A DNA stretch of 64,000 nucleotides, taken from Tritrichomonas musculus. Taxonomy: Eukaryota; Parabasalia; Tritrichomonadida; Tritrichomonadidae. Within the stretch, counting starts at the first letter, position 1, and every line of letters starts with the position of its first letter. Below are positions 50,606-61,480 of this stretch, one piece after another. Where the stretch lies: contig JAPFFF010000062.1 of assembly GCA_039105265.1 (NCBI GenBank), positions 744,001 to 808,000 on the forward strand. The letters are read 5' to 3'. Made by a program: the position numbers and the translations under genes. Under the pieces are notes generated by a model that did no database searches, was not told where the DNA came from, and saw only the letters and a program-made list of their open reading frames with translations.

Positions 50606-50698
50606 ATGAACTTTTTGATAGCGAAACTTTTTGAATGCACGATATGAAAGAGGTAGGTCTTGGGTAGCGAAGCGTGCCAAAGCCTACCGTATACTACT
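50606..50698. repeat. Maverick 1 right terminal inverted repeat
   Basis: 93 bp identical to the reverse complement of the left end. The outer 20 bp resemble the start of the second Maverick at 58261 (two differences). Confidence 0.97.
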
Positions 50699-50703
50699 TC
50701 GGG
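50699..50703. repeat. Target-site duplication, right (TCGGG)
   Basis: Partner of 25553-25557. Confidence 0.96.
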
Positions 50704-51874
50704 ACCCATCTGATTTTTCTTATAAAACATTTGTATTTCTTTACCATTAAATCTGCATTTATATTAATTTATCAAAATGAAGCCTATTATTAAATATATT
50801 ATTAAATAATTTAATTATAATTTAAATATTTATTAAAATATGCAAGTTTTATTAATTACTACATCAGTAATAAATAATATTTTCCACCTTTACTTTACTA
50901 TTTTAGCCTTTTTCCTCAATCTAATATATCATATATTTTAATATGATATATCATATAAAAATCCAATATTTAATCAATTTAACAGGCTGGGTAAGCTCTT
51001 TTTATTTTTTTTTTTAGATTTGAAAAAAATATTTATAAAATATATACTAAATAATTAAGCATAACATTTTAATATGTCATTATATAAAAATATAATAGTA
51101 AAAAAAGTGATTTATGTCATTTTTGTTAAGATATAATAAAAATGATAAAGATTATTTTTTATAGTTTTAATTCAATTTTTTAAAAAAATAAAATGTTATT
51201 ATCTTATAATATTTTTATAAACTATATATAATATCACATGATATAGTTTGTATAAAATATATAATAAATAGATAAAATCATAAACTATGAAAAATAATTA
51301 TACAACTTGTACAGATTCTTTGTAACATTTTTGATATCTAAATGTTACAAGAAATTGAATTAAAAATCTATCATTACAATTCAATTTATTAACTTTTTCA
51401 TAACTTTTATTTTTATTTTGCGAATATCTTTGTTTCCCTACGATATTTCTTTTTGGTTTCTTATTAAGAATTATTCAATATATAATATTATATTTATATT
51501 TATATAAAATAAGTCGAAAAAAATCTTTGTCATAACCGTCTCTCCGTTCTCCTTTTATCTAATCAGACATCTTGAAAACAGCGATAAATTCAAAAATTTT
51601 TTAAGGATAGCCTTTTGATATATCTCAGTTAATTTGGAATAAAAAATATATTTTATCATATATATTACTTTTATATTATATTATATATTTATAAAATCAA
51701 AATAATAATATTTTTATTTTTATTTATTAAAATATTATAATTTTAAGGTTCTCCTTTCAAATTCAAAAAAGTAAATTCAATGAGATTTCACAAATAAAAT
51801 ATACATAAATATCGTTTTAAAAAATAAATTAAAACATAAAATTTATACAGATATATATTTCAAATAAATTGAGT
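50699..51874. repeat. Tandem unit, copy 3, right part
   Basis: Continuation of copy 3 after the Maverick. It starts with the second copy of the target duplication (TCGGG at 50699-50703) and corresponds to unit positions 7734-8909. It is AT-rich spacer with no gene that I can see. Confidence 0.96.
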
Positions 51875-51923
51875 TTTTTTAGTGTAAAAATTTTTAGGAA
51901 ACAATTAAGCACATAAAAGCACT

Positions 51924-52263
51924 TTAAAATAATATAAATCCAGTTGATGTCAAATTAGAAACTGTTTGCGAGTTTTGCGGCAATGTATACTTGCCAATTT
52001 CACTCAGAATTGGATGATTCTTCTCATTGATGTAAACATTCGTTGTGCTCAAAATTGAATGAGAAATTTTATATTTTTTCCTATTAAAACAAATTTCAAA
52101 AAATTGTTGTCTGGCTTCAAAATCTCTGTGAATAATAACCTTTTATAGCTTCTGGGGCTGCATAATAATGGCACCATTGTTTTTCATTAAACAATAATTC
52201 GTATTTAATAATTTTCGTCTTATTCTTAAAATTCAAAGAATAGTAAGCATTATGGCGAAATTT
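51924..52263 (-). pseudogene. Degraded gene end, copy 4
   Basis: Same two-frame remnant as at 50-389, carried by tandem copy 4. The adjoining A-run is three bases shorter here. Confidence 0.55.
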
Positions 52264-52574
52264 GGAAAAAAAAAAAAAAAAAAAAAAAATGGTTACAATT
52301 ATTTTAAAAGTTTTGTTTGATTTTCAAATCACATAACTTAAAGAATATGTTATTTGCTATTCATACTATGTAATGCCATCATTTATAAGATGATATACTT
52401 GCAACATAAAAAAAGGCTACGATTTTAACACGCACAATGTATATATATATATATTTAAAATGATTTTATTTGTCAATGGCGTAGAACTCAAGTAAAAATA
52501 AAAAAAATTAATCAATTTTTTTTTTTAATTAGTAAATTCAAAAATAGACAAATACCATAAATTTGCCCTCAATT

Positions 52575-55500
52575 TCATTTTTCGGTTTCTTCAACGACCA
52601 AAAGTTCTTTTGTTTGATTTTGTTTCACATTAACACTTTCATTATCATTATTAGTTGTTTCTACTACTTTTTCAACAGAAATTTTTTTATCAGAAACTTT
52701 TTCATCATAAACATTTATATTATTTTGGTTAATATCCAAATCATTTTTAATTGTTGCTATGTCATCTTCATTTTGGCAACTTATCTTCATAAAATCATCA
52801 ATATCATTTATATAATCGAAAAACACATCTTCATCAACGCCAATTTGTAGAAATCTTTCATCATTCTTCAAATTCTGAACAATTGTTTCTATTGTTGGTC
52901 TTTTTTCTGGTTGAAAAGACCAACAGTCTTCGATCAAATCCCTATAACAATCAGGAATCGGATATTTAAATGACGGATGAACTTTTTCAATCAAAATAAT
53001 TTTCATGAGTGAAAAGTAATTAGTTGCATCTTCATAGGGTGTCAAATTGGTCATAATTTCATAAACAATTAATCCGAAAGCATAAATGTCACCAGCTTTG
53101 GAATAACAATTTTGACTTAATATTTCAGGTGAACAATAAACCGGAGTTCCTTTCAACTTATACAATGGATTTGGTATGTTTTTATAATCTTCAGACAGTT
53201 CTTTTGAAAGGCCAAAATCAGCAAGCTTCGGATAAAGATTATCATCAAGGAGAATATTGTCAGGCTTTAAATCACGGTGAATAATATTCTGCTGATGTAA
53301 ATAATAAAGAGCTGCTGCAATTCCATAAATGTTTATCAATTTGGTTGTATTGTTCCATTTAGGTGGCGCCATACTTAAGCTTTCATTCATAAGAACTTGC
53401 TTCAAAGAACCGTTTTTCAGAAATTCGGTTATGATTGTTGGATGCTCTTCTTGCTCAAAGTTAACATTACTATAACCGATAAATTTAAGAATGCAAGGAT
53501 GATTAAGTTTTGACATAATATTTACTTCACGATAAAGATCGAAAAGAACTTCATCATTTATATCATCAACGTTTTCTTTAGATATTTTTGCTGCTAATAA
53601 TTCATCATTCATTTTATCATTAACTTTGTAAATAATACCAAAACTTCCTTGTCCAACTTTACTCAATTTTTGGTAATTTTTAAGAGAGATACAATTCACA
53701 GAAAAATCAATCTGAATCTGTTTAATTTTTTCTTTGTAAATTGAAGGCAAATCAATCATTTTGATTTGCTTCTTAAATTTTGATACAAATTCTTCAAGTT
53801 GAAAAGATGAATTAAAATTATCAATTAATTCAACATACGCTTGAAAACATTCTTTATCAACTTCACCATCTTCATAGAAATCTTGATTTGTTCTCAATTC
53901 GTTGAGAATTTGATCAAAAGTTGGTCTTCTTGATTGATCATGTGACCAACACTTTTCAATCAATTGACGATAACAAATTGGAACATAATCTTCAAATTCT
54001 GGCCTTTCACCGTTTAATACTTTCTTCATTATTTGATAATAAGTATTTCCAGGAAAAGGTCTTTCGCCATTTACAATTTCGAACATAATTAAAGAAAACG
54101 CATAAACATCACTCGCTTTAGAAAATTCATTCTTTTCAAAGATTTCAGGAGCATAATACTTCGGATTACCTTGAAATCCTTCGATTGCGTTTCTTGAATA
54201 TTCTTCTAGTTCATTCGGTAATGAACAAAAACAAAAATTAGAAAGCTTCGGAAATAGATAATCATCCAAAAGAATTATACTTGGCTTTAAATCTCGATGA
54301 ACAATGTTTTTAGAATGGAGATACGACATGCTTGCAGCAATTCCATAAAGAACTATCATTTGTTGTGTTTTATTCCATTCTTCAAGTGTTTCATCTCGTC
54401 TTAAGTACTCAAAAAGTTGTTGCAATGATCCGTTTTTGGTAAATTCAGTGAAAATGATCGGTTTATCTTTGTTTTTGAAATTTTTTGAACTGTAACCAAT
54501 GAACTTCAAGATGCAAGGATGGAGCAATTGTGACATTATTGATGATTCACGATATATATGCGATTTGTCAATGTCAAAAATTTCTTTCTTAGATATTTTA
54601 GCAGTCAAAAATTTCCCGCTTTCTTTGGATTCAACTACATAAGCCTTTCCAAAAAGTCCCTCTCCTATCTTTTTATGAATTGAGAGGTTCGTGAGATCAA
54701 TATTTGATACACCTGACACATTTTTCTCTTTTATGGCTTTCTTTTCTTTATCCATTGCAACAAATTCTTTAAATTTGCTGTTTGTCGATTTAACAAAGGC
54801 TTCAAACGATATCGTTTGGTCTGCTAAATTTTGATATTCATCAACTAGTTTTATGTATTCAAAATAGTATTCTTCATTTGCGCCCTTTAGGATAAAGTCA
54901 TGATTCTGTCTTAATTGTAATTCAATCTCTTGAAATGAAGGTCTCCGATCTATATTATGATGCCAGCATTGGCTGATTAAATTACGGTAACATTCTGGAA
55001 TATTATCACTTATATTTGGCCGGTATCCATTCTCATCCCAATCATTAATGGATCTAATGCAATAATTATCAATTGGACTTTTTTTCCCTAAAATTTCGTA
55101 AAGAATCAATGAAAAAAGAAATACATCATGCTCATAAGGATTGTATTTCATCGCATATTGATCAAATGAAAGCGAAGTTATAACAATTGTTTGCATAACT
55201 GACATATTTGCTTCTTCTTCTTTTAATAAATTTAAAATAGAAGATCCGTAAAAGCTGATTTTTGGAAACAAAAATTCATCCAACTGAATGTTCACAGCAG
55301 TTAGGAACGAATTATTTAAATTGTTTGAATGCAAGTACTTCATTCCTGCAACAATTCCATAAATTATAATAAGTCGCTTTGTTTCATCAAACAAAGCATT
55401 CTTAGTACTTAAATTACCTTTTGAATGAACAGTCGAAAATAAAACAGGATTATTCATTACTTTTCCTTTTTTCGGTTTTTTTAAAAAACCGGTTTTACTG

Positions 55501-56117
55501 TACCCAACATATTTTGAAAGGCATGGATGATTAATTGTTAATAAAAGTTCAACTTTTTCAGAAAATAATTGAAGTTCTTTAGTTTTTGTAACTGTAAATT
55601 TTTCTCCATAAAAAGTAACGTTGGGATCATGTATATTTCTTGCTAATAAGGTTTTACCAATGGTTTCAAATTTTAAACTAGCTGTTGTATGACATTTATA
55701 ATCTTTAATATCAAATTTTCTTTCGGATTTAGATAATTTGGTATTATGATCAATCTTAGTTTTTATGTTTTCGCTCGAATTATCATTTTCAATAATACGT
55801 TCTATTTGTCCTGCTAATAAATTTTTATGTATCTGCTCGTTATTGGGTATTACAATTAAATCTTCTTTAATTTTGATATCGTTTGGCTGTGATTGAACAC
55901 TTTCGATAGCACAAAAAGAGTTGCAAGAATAACTTATATAATCTTCCAATAAATCTTCTAAATTCATATCCCTTCCGTCACAAAATAGAGATTTGAAATT
56001 CTTGTTATGCTTTTGACTGATCATTTGGAGAAATTGTTGAACATTCATTGTAGAATTACAAGTTTCTTGAAAATATTCCTGTGAATCTTCTTTAATAGTG
56101 TATTTAATTTGGTTCAT
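52575..56117 (-). CDS. Triple-kinase-domain protein kinase (copy 4)
   Basis: Identical in translation (1,180 aa) to the copy-1 gene. It is flanked by Mavericks on both sides (ends at 50698 and 58261), about 1.9 kb downstream of its stop and 2.1 kb upstream of its start. Confidence 0.96.
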   Translation of the reverse strand: MNQIKYTIKEDSQEYFQETCNSTMNVQQFLQMISQKHNKNFKSLFCDGRDMNLEDLLEDYISYSCNSFCAIESVQSQPNDIKIKEDLIVIPNNEQIHKNLLAGQIERIIENDNSSENIKTKIDHNTKLSKSERKFDIKDYKCHTTASLKFETIGKTLLARNIHDPNVTFYGEKFTVTKTKELQLFSEKVELLLTINHPCLSKYVGYSKTGFLKKPKKGKVMNNPVLFSTVHSKGNLSTKNALFDETKRLIIIYGIVAGMKYLHSNNLNNSFLTAVNIQLDEFLFPKISFYGSSILNLLKEEEANMSVMQTIVITSLSFDQYAMKYNPYEHDVFLFSLILYEILGKKSPIDNYCIRSINDWDENGYRPNISDNIPECYRNLISQCWHHNIDRRPSFQEIELQLRQNHDFILKGANEEYYFEYIKLVDEYQNLADQTISFEAFVKSTNSKFKEFVAMDKEKKAIKEKNVSGVSNIDLTNLSIHKKIGEGLFGKAYVVESKESGKFLTAKISKKEIFDIDKSHIYRESSIMSQLLHPCILKFIGYSSKNFKNKDKPIIFTEFTKNGSLQQLFEYLRRDETLEEWNKTQQMIVLYGIAASMSYLHSKNIVHRDLKPSIILLDDYLFPKLSNFCFCSLPNELEEYSRNAIEGFQGNPKYYAPEIFEKNEFSKASDVYAFSLIMFEIVNGERPFPGNTYYQIMKKVLNGERPEFEDYVPICYRQLIEKCWSHDQSRRPTFDQILNELRTNQDFYEDGEVDKECFQAYVELIDNFNSSFQLEEFVSKFKKQIKMIDLPSIYKEKIKQIQIDFSVNCISLKNYQKLSKVGQGSFGIIYKVNDKMNDELLAAKISKENVDDINDEVLFDLYREVNIMSKLNHPCILKFIGYSNVNFEQEEHPTIITEFLKNGSLKQVLMNESLSMAPPKWNNTTKLINIYGIAAALYYLHQQNIIHRDLKPDNILLDDNLYPKLADFGLSKELSEDYKNIPNPLYKLKGTPVYCSPEILSQNCYSKAGDIYAFGLIVYEIMTNLTPYEDATNYFSLMKIILIEKVHPSFKYPIPDCYRDLIEDCWSFQPEKRPTIETIVQNLKNDERFLQIGVDEDVFFDYINDIDDFMKISCQNEDDIATIKNDLDINQNNINVYDEKVSDKKISVEKVVETTNNDNESVNVKQNQTKELLVVEETEK

Positions 56118-56867
56118 TTAATTTAAAAAAAATTAATGGTCACATTTGATTTAAAAAATTTTCTATTGATAGGAATAATAAACACAGTAATACTAAAATC
56201 TGTTTTAAATTTTTAAATCAAAATTTAAATATATTATTTATATTTATTTTTATAAATATATAATTAGTTTTGATAGAATTTAACATTTTAAAATAAGGAT
56301 AATTCTAACAATAATTATCATTGTAAAAAATAAATTCAATCGTATTTCATTTTTTTCTGATAAATATTCAATATTAATAGAAAGGAGAACGAAGACGGTT
56401 TTTTTTGTACGTTAAAAAAATAATAAAATGATTTTATATAATTAATTAATAGTCATTTTTTCGATATTTGTTAATATTAATATTTTTTAAATATATTTAA
56501 ATGAATTTGCATTATTAAAAATACATTTATTGTTCAAATAATGGAAATTATATGTTATCAGTATCTGATTTTCATAAATAGGTATGTGAAATTAAGAAAT
56601 CGTTTATATAAAAGATTAGTGATGGTATTATAACCCAATTAACCCTGCCTGAAAGGAAATTCAGCGTATGCATTTTTATTTATTTCCTAAGAAAGAAATA
56701 ATAATCATTAAATTTTTTTTGAAAGATTTTGAATAAATTTTTTATTTCTATTCAATTACTCTCAATTAAAATATTTATTTTAGATAATTTCTTTTTTTTT
56801 TTAAGAATTTTATTTATTTTATTTATGGATAATTTATTCTATATAAACTTATTACAATGTCATTTAT

Positions 56868-57071
56868 ATAAATATGATATTTATATATGTTTATTTATAA
56901 AATATAAAATATAAATATTTCATTTATATTTTTACCTTTCTCACAAAATATTTGTATGATATTTTTTAAATATTTCTATAAATGAAATATTTATATTATT
57001 TTTATCTTTATATAAATGAAATATTTATATTTTATATTTTATAAATAAACATATATAAATATCATATTTAT
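56868..57071. repeat. 62-bp inverted repeat (copy 4)
   Basis: Same hairpin as 4997-5200, tandem copy 4. Confidence 0.92.
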
Positions 57072-58260
57072 TAAATAATGTTTACCTTTCTCACAAAATA
57101 TTTGTATGATATTTTTTTAAATATTTCTATAAGTTTTTATTAAAAGTAGCTATCGGGAGGTAAACTTTATTTTTTTTTCTCCACTATATCTTTCAAATTT
57201 CAATTAAAAAAAAAAATAAAATATATTGAAAAAGTTATTTTTTATTTATCATTGATAAAAACTTTTTTTGTAATTGGATCTGTGTAATAATAAATATGGG
57301 TTCGATATTTATCGTGTTCTTTTTTAACATCTTTCCATTTGCCGTTAAGGCTTTCGCCATTGGAATTTTTGCATATTCTGCATCTTGCTCAAAATGATTG
57401 ATAATATGAGTGAAGTTTTGCATCAGGAATTAAATTCCATTCTTGTGAAATTGCTTTGAAAAGTTCTTCCTTACTAGTAAACTTTCTTCCTGCCAATCTT
57501 TTTTTAATATATGCCCAGACTTGTTCAATTGGTGACAAGTCTGGGCTTTTTGCAGGCCATGGCAAGTATTCTCTGACTTTGGTATTCAGAAATGAAGTCG
57601 TAAATTTGGATCGATGGCTGGGTGCGTTGTCTTGTTGCCAGACATATGAGTGGCCAAATATACATTCAATTTTTTCGAAAATTTGATTTTGCTTAAGAGT
57701 GTCAACATATTTTTGTGAATTAACATGACCATTGAAAAATAGTAAAGGAGTTCGAAAGCCTCTTGGGCCAATCCCTCCCCAAATCATTATTGAAATCGGA
57801 TGAGCTTCTTTTGTGAAGAATGATTCGGGAGGGTGATGGCCCCATTCTCGCCAAATGCCTCCTTCCTCCAAATTTTCACATATTGTAGATTCATCAGTGA
57901 AAATTATAGGAGGCAAGGCATGGGGCTCATAGGATAATATAATATCAGACATTTGTATACGAGCTTGTTTATGATCTTCGGTGAGTGGTGAAATTGCTGT
58001 TTTACGATAATATTTGATTTTATTATCATTCAAAACTTTTTTGGCAGACGGAGGTGACACATTGAATTGATTTGAAATTGAATTCAATGATTGAGTTGGC
58101 TTTTGTCTCATCGATTCAATTATATCGTTTTTGACCTCTTCCGTTATTGTTATTGGCCTTCCTCGTTTGGGAGATAATTCTTTTGTTTTTTGATAATTAT
58201 AATAAAATTTTCGTATGGTTTCTGGATTTCGATTCATTATTTGGCCAATGATTCCCCATT
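57072..58260 (-). mobile_element. Tc1-like DNA transposon (copy 4), interrupted
   Basis: Same element in tandem copy 4, split by a Maverick-like element that begins at 58261. The right terminal repeat and the 5' end of the transposase gene are not in the window. Confidence 0.88.
57389..58260 (-). pseudogene. Tc1-family transposase (copy 4), interrupted by Maverick
   Basis: Carries residues from about 35 to the end of the same transposase. A second Maverick-like element inserted in the codons for N-Q-W-G, removing the start and the first DNA-binding helix from this side. All three catalytic acidic residues remain, but the gene is disrupted. Confidence 0.93.
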
Positions 58261-58540
58261 AGTAGTTAACGGTAGGCTTTGTTTCATTAGCATTACACCA
58301 AGCCTACCATCCCCAGCATTTTCTGCCACGCGACTGCCACAAAACACAGGGTCTCCTATACTAGATGCCAAATTTTGTTCCAGCAACGCTATCAAAAAGT
58401 TTCATCCATTAAATGAATTCACAAGCAAAGCTTGGGCCAGCAAAGCTGTCAAAAAGTTTAAACCACGCGTTCAATTCAATGCTGTAAATCACTCAGGCAA
58501 TCCACCACTGAAAATCACAAATGAATTCAAAAAGGCATCA
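58261..58540. other. Terminal and subterminal region of element 2
   Basis: About 280 bp, GC-richer than the surroundings (CCACGCGACTGCCAC and ACAGGGTCTCC near 58328-58355), with no convincing gene. Contains the first double-hairpin element (58422-58448, right loop AAA instead of TAAA). Confidence 0.65.
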
Positions 58541-59835
58541 AGTCAAATTAATTCAATAAAGCATCCGCTCAATATAATTCACAAGCAAAGCTTGGGCCAG
58601 CTAAAGCTGTCAATTAAGTATCTTCACAATATAATTCAATTAAGCATATCACAATATAATTCAATTAAGTATCTTTACAATATAATTCAAACAAGCATCC
58701 AGTCAATATAATTCAATTAAGTATCTTTACAATTAATTCAATAAAGCATCCAGTCAATATAATTCACAATCAAAGCTTGGGCCAGCTAAAGCTGTCAATT
58801 ATGTATCCAGTCAATATAATTCACAAGCAAAGCTTGGGCCAGCTAAAGCTGTCAAATAAGTATCACACAAATATAATTCAATAATGTATCTTCACAATTA
58901 ATTCACAAGCAAAGCTTGGGCCAGCTAAAGCTGTCAATTAAGCATCTTTACAATTAATTCAAACAAGTATCTTCACAATATAATTCAATAAAGCATATCA
59001 CACAAATATAATTCACAAGCAAAGCTTGGGCCAGCTAAAGCTGTCAATTAAGCATCCAGTCAATATAATTCAAATAATGTATATTCACAATATAATTCAA
59101 TCAAATATCTTCATAAATATAATTCAATTAAACATCAAGTCAATATAATACTATTGGCAGAGCCAACTTTGCTTTAGCAAATCAATATAATACTATCAAT
59201 ATAATTCAAATAAGTATCTTCACAATATAATTCACAAGCAAAGCTTGGGCCAGCTAAAGCTGTCAATTATGTATCTTCACAATTAATTCACAAGCAAAGC
59301 TTGGGCCAGCTAAAGCTGTCAAATAAGTATCTTTATAAATATAATTCAAATAAGTATCTTCACAATATAATTCAAATAAGTATCTTCACAATATAATTCA
59401 AATAAGTATCTTTATAAATATAATACTATTGGCAGAGCCAACTTTGCTTTAGCAAATCAATATAATACTATCAATATAATTCACAAGCAAAGCTTGGGCC
59501 AGCTAAAGCTGTCAATTATGTATCTTCACAATTAATTCAAATAAGTATCACACAAATGAATTCAATAAAGCATATCACACAATATAATTCAAATAAGTAT
59601 CTTCACAATATAATTCAATAAAGCATCCTTTCAAATTAATTCAAACAAGCATCCAGTCAATATAATTCAATAAAGCATACAGTCAAATTAATTCACAAGC
59701 AAAGCTTGGGCCAGCTAAAGCTGTCAATAATGTATCTTCACAATTAATTCACAAGCAAAGCTTGGGCCAGCTAAAGCTGTCAATAATGTATCTTCATAAT
59801 TAATTCACAAGCAAAGCTTGGGCCAGCTAAAGCTG
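58422..59835. repeat. Twelve double-hairpin elements, CAAGC/GCTTG orientation
   Basis: 28-bp elements (CAAGC-AAA-GCTTG, GGC, CAGC-TAAA-GCTG) at 58422 (loop AAA, 27 bp), 58582, 58767 (one arm base changed), 58824, 58906, 59016, 59235, 59291, 59484, 59696, 59752 and 59808. Nearly all are preceded and followed by TCA. All in the same orientation. Confidence 0.93.
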
Positions 59836-59940
59836 TCAATTATGTATCTTCACAAATATAATTCAAATAGGCATTCAGTCAATGTAATACTATTAATATA
59901 ATACTATTGATAGAGCCAACTTTGCTTTAGCAAATCAATA
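58540..59940. repeat. Left minisatellite field with double-hairpin elements
   Basis: Loosely repeated units of 20-30 bp built from AATATAATTCAA, TAAGTATCTTCAC and AAGCATCCAGTC. No coding frame. Eleven of the twelve main-type double-hairpin elements listed separately lie here. Between them are empty sites such as ATAATTCAATTAAG (58631-58644). Confidence 0.88.
59154..59934. repeat. Second double-hairpin type, three copies
   Basis: TTGGC-AGA-GCCAA, C, TTTGC-TTTA-GCAAA at 59154-59181 and 59429-59456; a copy with a decayed first hairpin (TTGAT arm) at 59907-59934. Comparison of AATACTA|TCAATATAAT (empty, at about 59184-59200) with the filled versions shows a clean 28-bp insertion directly before TCA. 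Confidence 0.85.
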
Positions 59941-59988
59941 ATATCACCAATACATTTTGTTTTTATTTTTGTGTTTATTTTTGTACAA

Positions 59989-61389
59989 ATGAGTTGCGAG
60001 CAATATGTAGACTGGAATATATTTGAAAACCTGCCTGAGAAATCATTTGAGATAACATATAATGAAAGAGACCAAGAGGGAACTACAAATGAGATAACAA
60101 TAGAGAAGACCATAAAGAAATTTATATGCCAAGCTCCCATTGGTTCTGGTAAATCAACAGCAATAAGGAAATGGATTTACAATACTGTGCCCAATAACAA
60201 GTTCATTCTTATAGTACCTACCATTAATATCGCTATGGAGTTCTACTCAAAGTTATATGTAGCATTAAATAACAATCACCCAAAGAACATTGATGAGATA
60301 ATAAAGGTATGTGTCAAGGAGGGCGCATTCAAAGAATTTAAAGCAGCTATCACACATTTTGTCCCTGTTGTAATAACTACATTCTCTACTGCATCTAAGT
60401 GTCTAGGAGGCATAATTGAGCATTTCTACCACCATAAGATAAACTTCAATAAACAGTACACACTATTGATTGATGAAGCCCATTTACTACTGGAGCACAT
60501 ATCATTAATAGAGATCTGCAGAGAGTTCAATAGAGTTGGATTGATTACTGCTACATCATCAGATATCTCTTGCCTATCAGTATTTGAAGAGTATGAAAAG
60601 ATAAGCCCCTTAGCTGACATCAAGTACCATCGCACAATATATCTATACAAGCTGAAAAACAATATGGAAGAGCAAAGAGAAACCATAGCTAAACAAGTAC
60701 TAGAGGAAATAAAAAGGTATGACAAGATATTAATAAAGATAGAAGACAAGAATGAATGTGAAAGATTAAAGGATTGCATCAACAATGAATTAAACAAAGC
60801 ACTATACAATTCTGAGAAGAAAGAGGTTGAGATCAGTAGTGAAGGCAAATTTGTTAACCCTGAGGATGTTGATATAATCATAGCTACATCATGTATTCAG
60901 TCAGGGCAATCATTAAAAGAGAAGCTGCTATCCATATTCATACAAACACCATTAGATACAGTTTCAAGTGTAGAGCAATTCGTAGGAAGAAACAGGAATG
61001 AAGACTCCACAGCCTACCTATACATGAGACAAGTTAAAGTACCCAAGGATAAGTTTACATTTAAAGTAGCCAAGAATAGATACAAGACAAGATTAAACCA
61101 ATTGCGCGCTAATGCATGGCTGTCTATGAATAAAGACTCATGGGTTAAATGTATGAGTAAAATGGGTGATGTCATTGTTGAAGAGACAGAAGAAGAGGAA
61201 AAAAAGAAAGATACAATAATGATAAAAGAAGAAGGATTAAATAAAGAGTTTAATGGCAAGAAACAGCTCTACCAGTACTTTGGATTTAAGAACGATAAAG
61301 AGATACCTGATGAATATGAAATCAGAAGCAAATACATAAGAGATAATGGTAAGAAACAAAGAATATATAGTTTAGTAAAGATAGAATAA
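59989..61389 (+). CDS. Superfamily 2 DExH helicase, UL9/origin-binding-protein-like
   Basis: 466 aa from ATG 59989 (in TTTTTGTACAAATG; no earlier in-frame ATG). Motif I APIGSGKST near 50, a TTFSTASK block near 130, motif II LLIDEAHLLLEH near 160, motif III GLITATSS near 186, motif V IIIATSCIQSGQSL near 305, motif VI VEQFVGRNRN near 332. The A-P-x-G-S-G-K-S/T form of motif I and the order of blocks resemble herpesvirus origin-binding-protein-type helicases; that sub-family call is tentative. The C-terminal ~100 residues are charged with a winged-helix-like end. It is the only gene in the visible part of element 2 and is boxed in by two hairpin-bearing minisatellite fields. Confidence 0.88.
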   Translation: MSCEQYVDWNIFENLPEKSFEITYNERDQEGTTNEITIEKTIKKFICQAPIGSGKSTAIRKWIYNTVPNNKFILIVPTINIAMEFYSKLYVALNNNHPKNIDEIIKVCVKEGAFKEFKAAITHFVPVVITTFSTASKCLGGIIEHFYHHKINFNKQYTLLIDEAHLLLEHISLIEICREFNRVGLITATSSDISCLSVFEEYEKISPLADIKYHRTIYLYKLKNNMEEQRETIAKQVLEEIKRYDKILIKIEDKNECERLKDCINNELNKALYNSEKKEVEISSEGKFVNPEDVDIIIATSCIQSGQSLKEKLLSIFIQTPLDTVSSVEQFVGRNRNEDSTAYLYMRQVKVPKDKFTFKVAKNRYKTRLNQLRANAWLSMNKDSWVKCMSKMGDVIVEETEEEEKKKDTIMIKEEGLNKEFNGKKQLYQYFGFKNDKEIPDEYEIRSKYIRDNGKKQRIYSLVKIE

Positions 61390-61480
61390 ATAAATAGATC
61401 TCACAAATATATTTCACTAAATAAAGCTCACAAATATATTTCTAAAAATATTTCTCTCTTTATTTTTTTGTGAAGCAGCA

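Larger units (their letters stand above)
25558..50698. mobile_element. Maverick/Polinton element 1, nearly whole
   Basis: A 25,141-bp element with 93-bp identical terminal inverted repeats beginning AGTAGTATACGG and a 5-bp target duplication. Parts recognised: protein-primed polymerase B, packaging ATPase, retroviral-type integrase, double-jelly-roll major capsid protein, candidate minor capsid proteins, fibre-like proteins, HNH endonuclease and several unknown genes. Gene blocks: minus 26129-34494, plus 34514-35248, minus 36240-36710, plus 37158-42466, minus 42592-50399. It looks almost whole, with about two broken genes. Identical terminal repeats and a clean target duplication point to a young insertion. 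I did not recognise an adenain-type protease gene. Confidence 0.96.
51875..58260. repeat. Tandem unit, copy 4, truncated by insertion
   Basis: Fourth copy, identical in kinase translation to the others. Its A-run is 24 rather than 27, and it has one substitution visible at 56740 (t where copies 1-3 have a). It is cut inside the transposase gene by a second Maverick-like element starting at 58261; the rest of the unit lies beyond the window if it survives. Confidence 0.96.

Noticed and set aside
50431-50730. 99-aa minus-strand frame across the right terminal repeat
   Set aside because: Starts in host DNA outside the element and is explained by the 15-bp repeats and hairpin element; not a gene.
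58190-58711. 173-aa plus-strand frame crossing the element 2 boundary
   Set aside because: It spans an insertion junction and repeated hairpin elements, so it is a chance frame.
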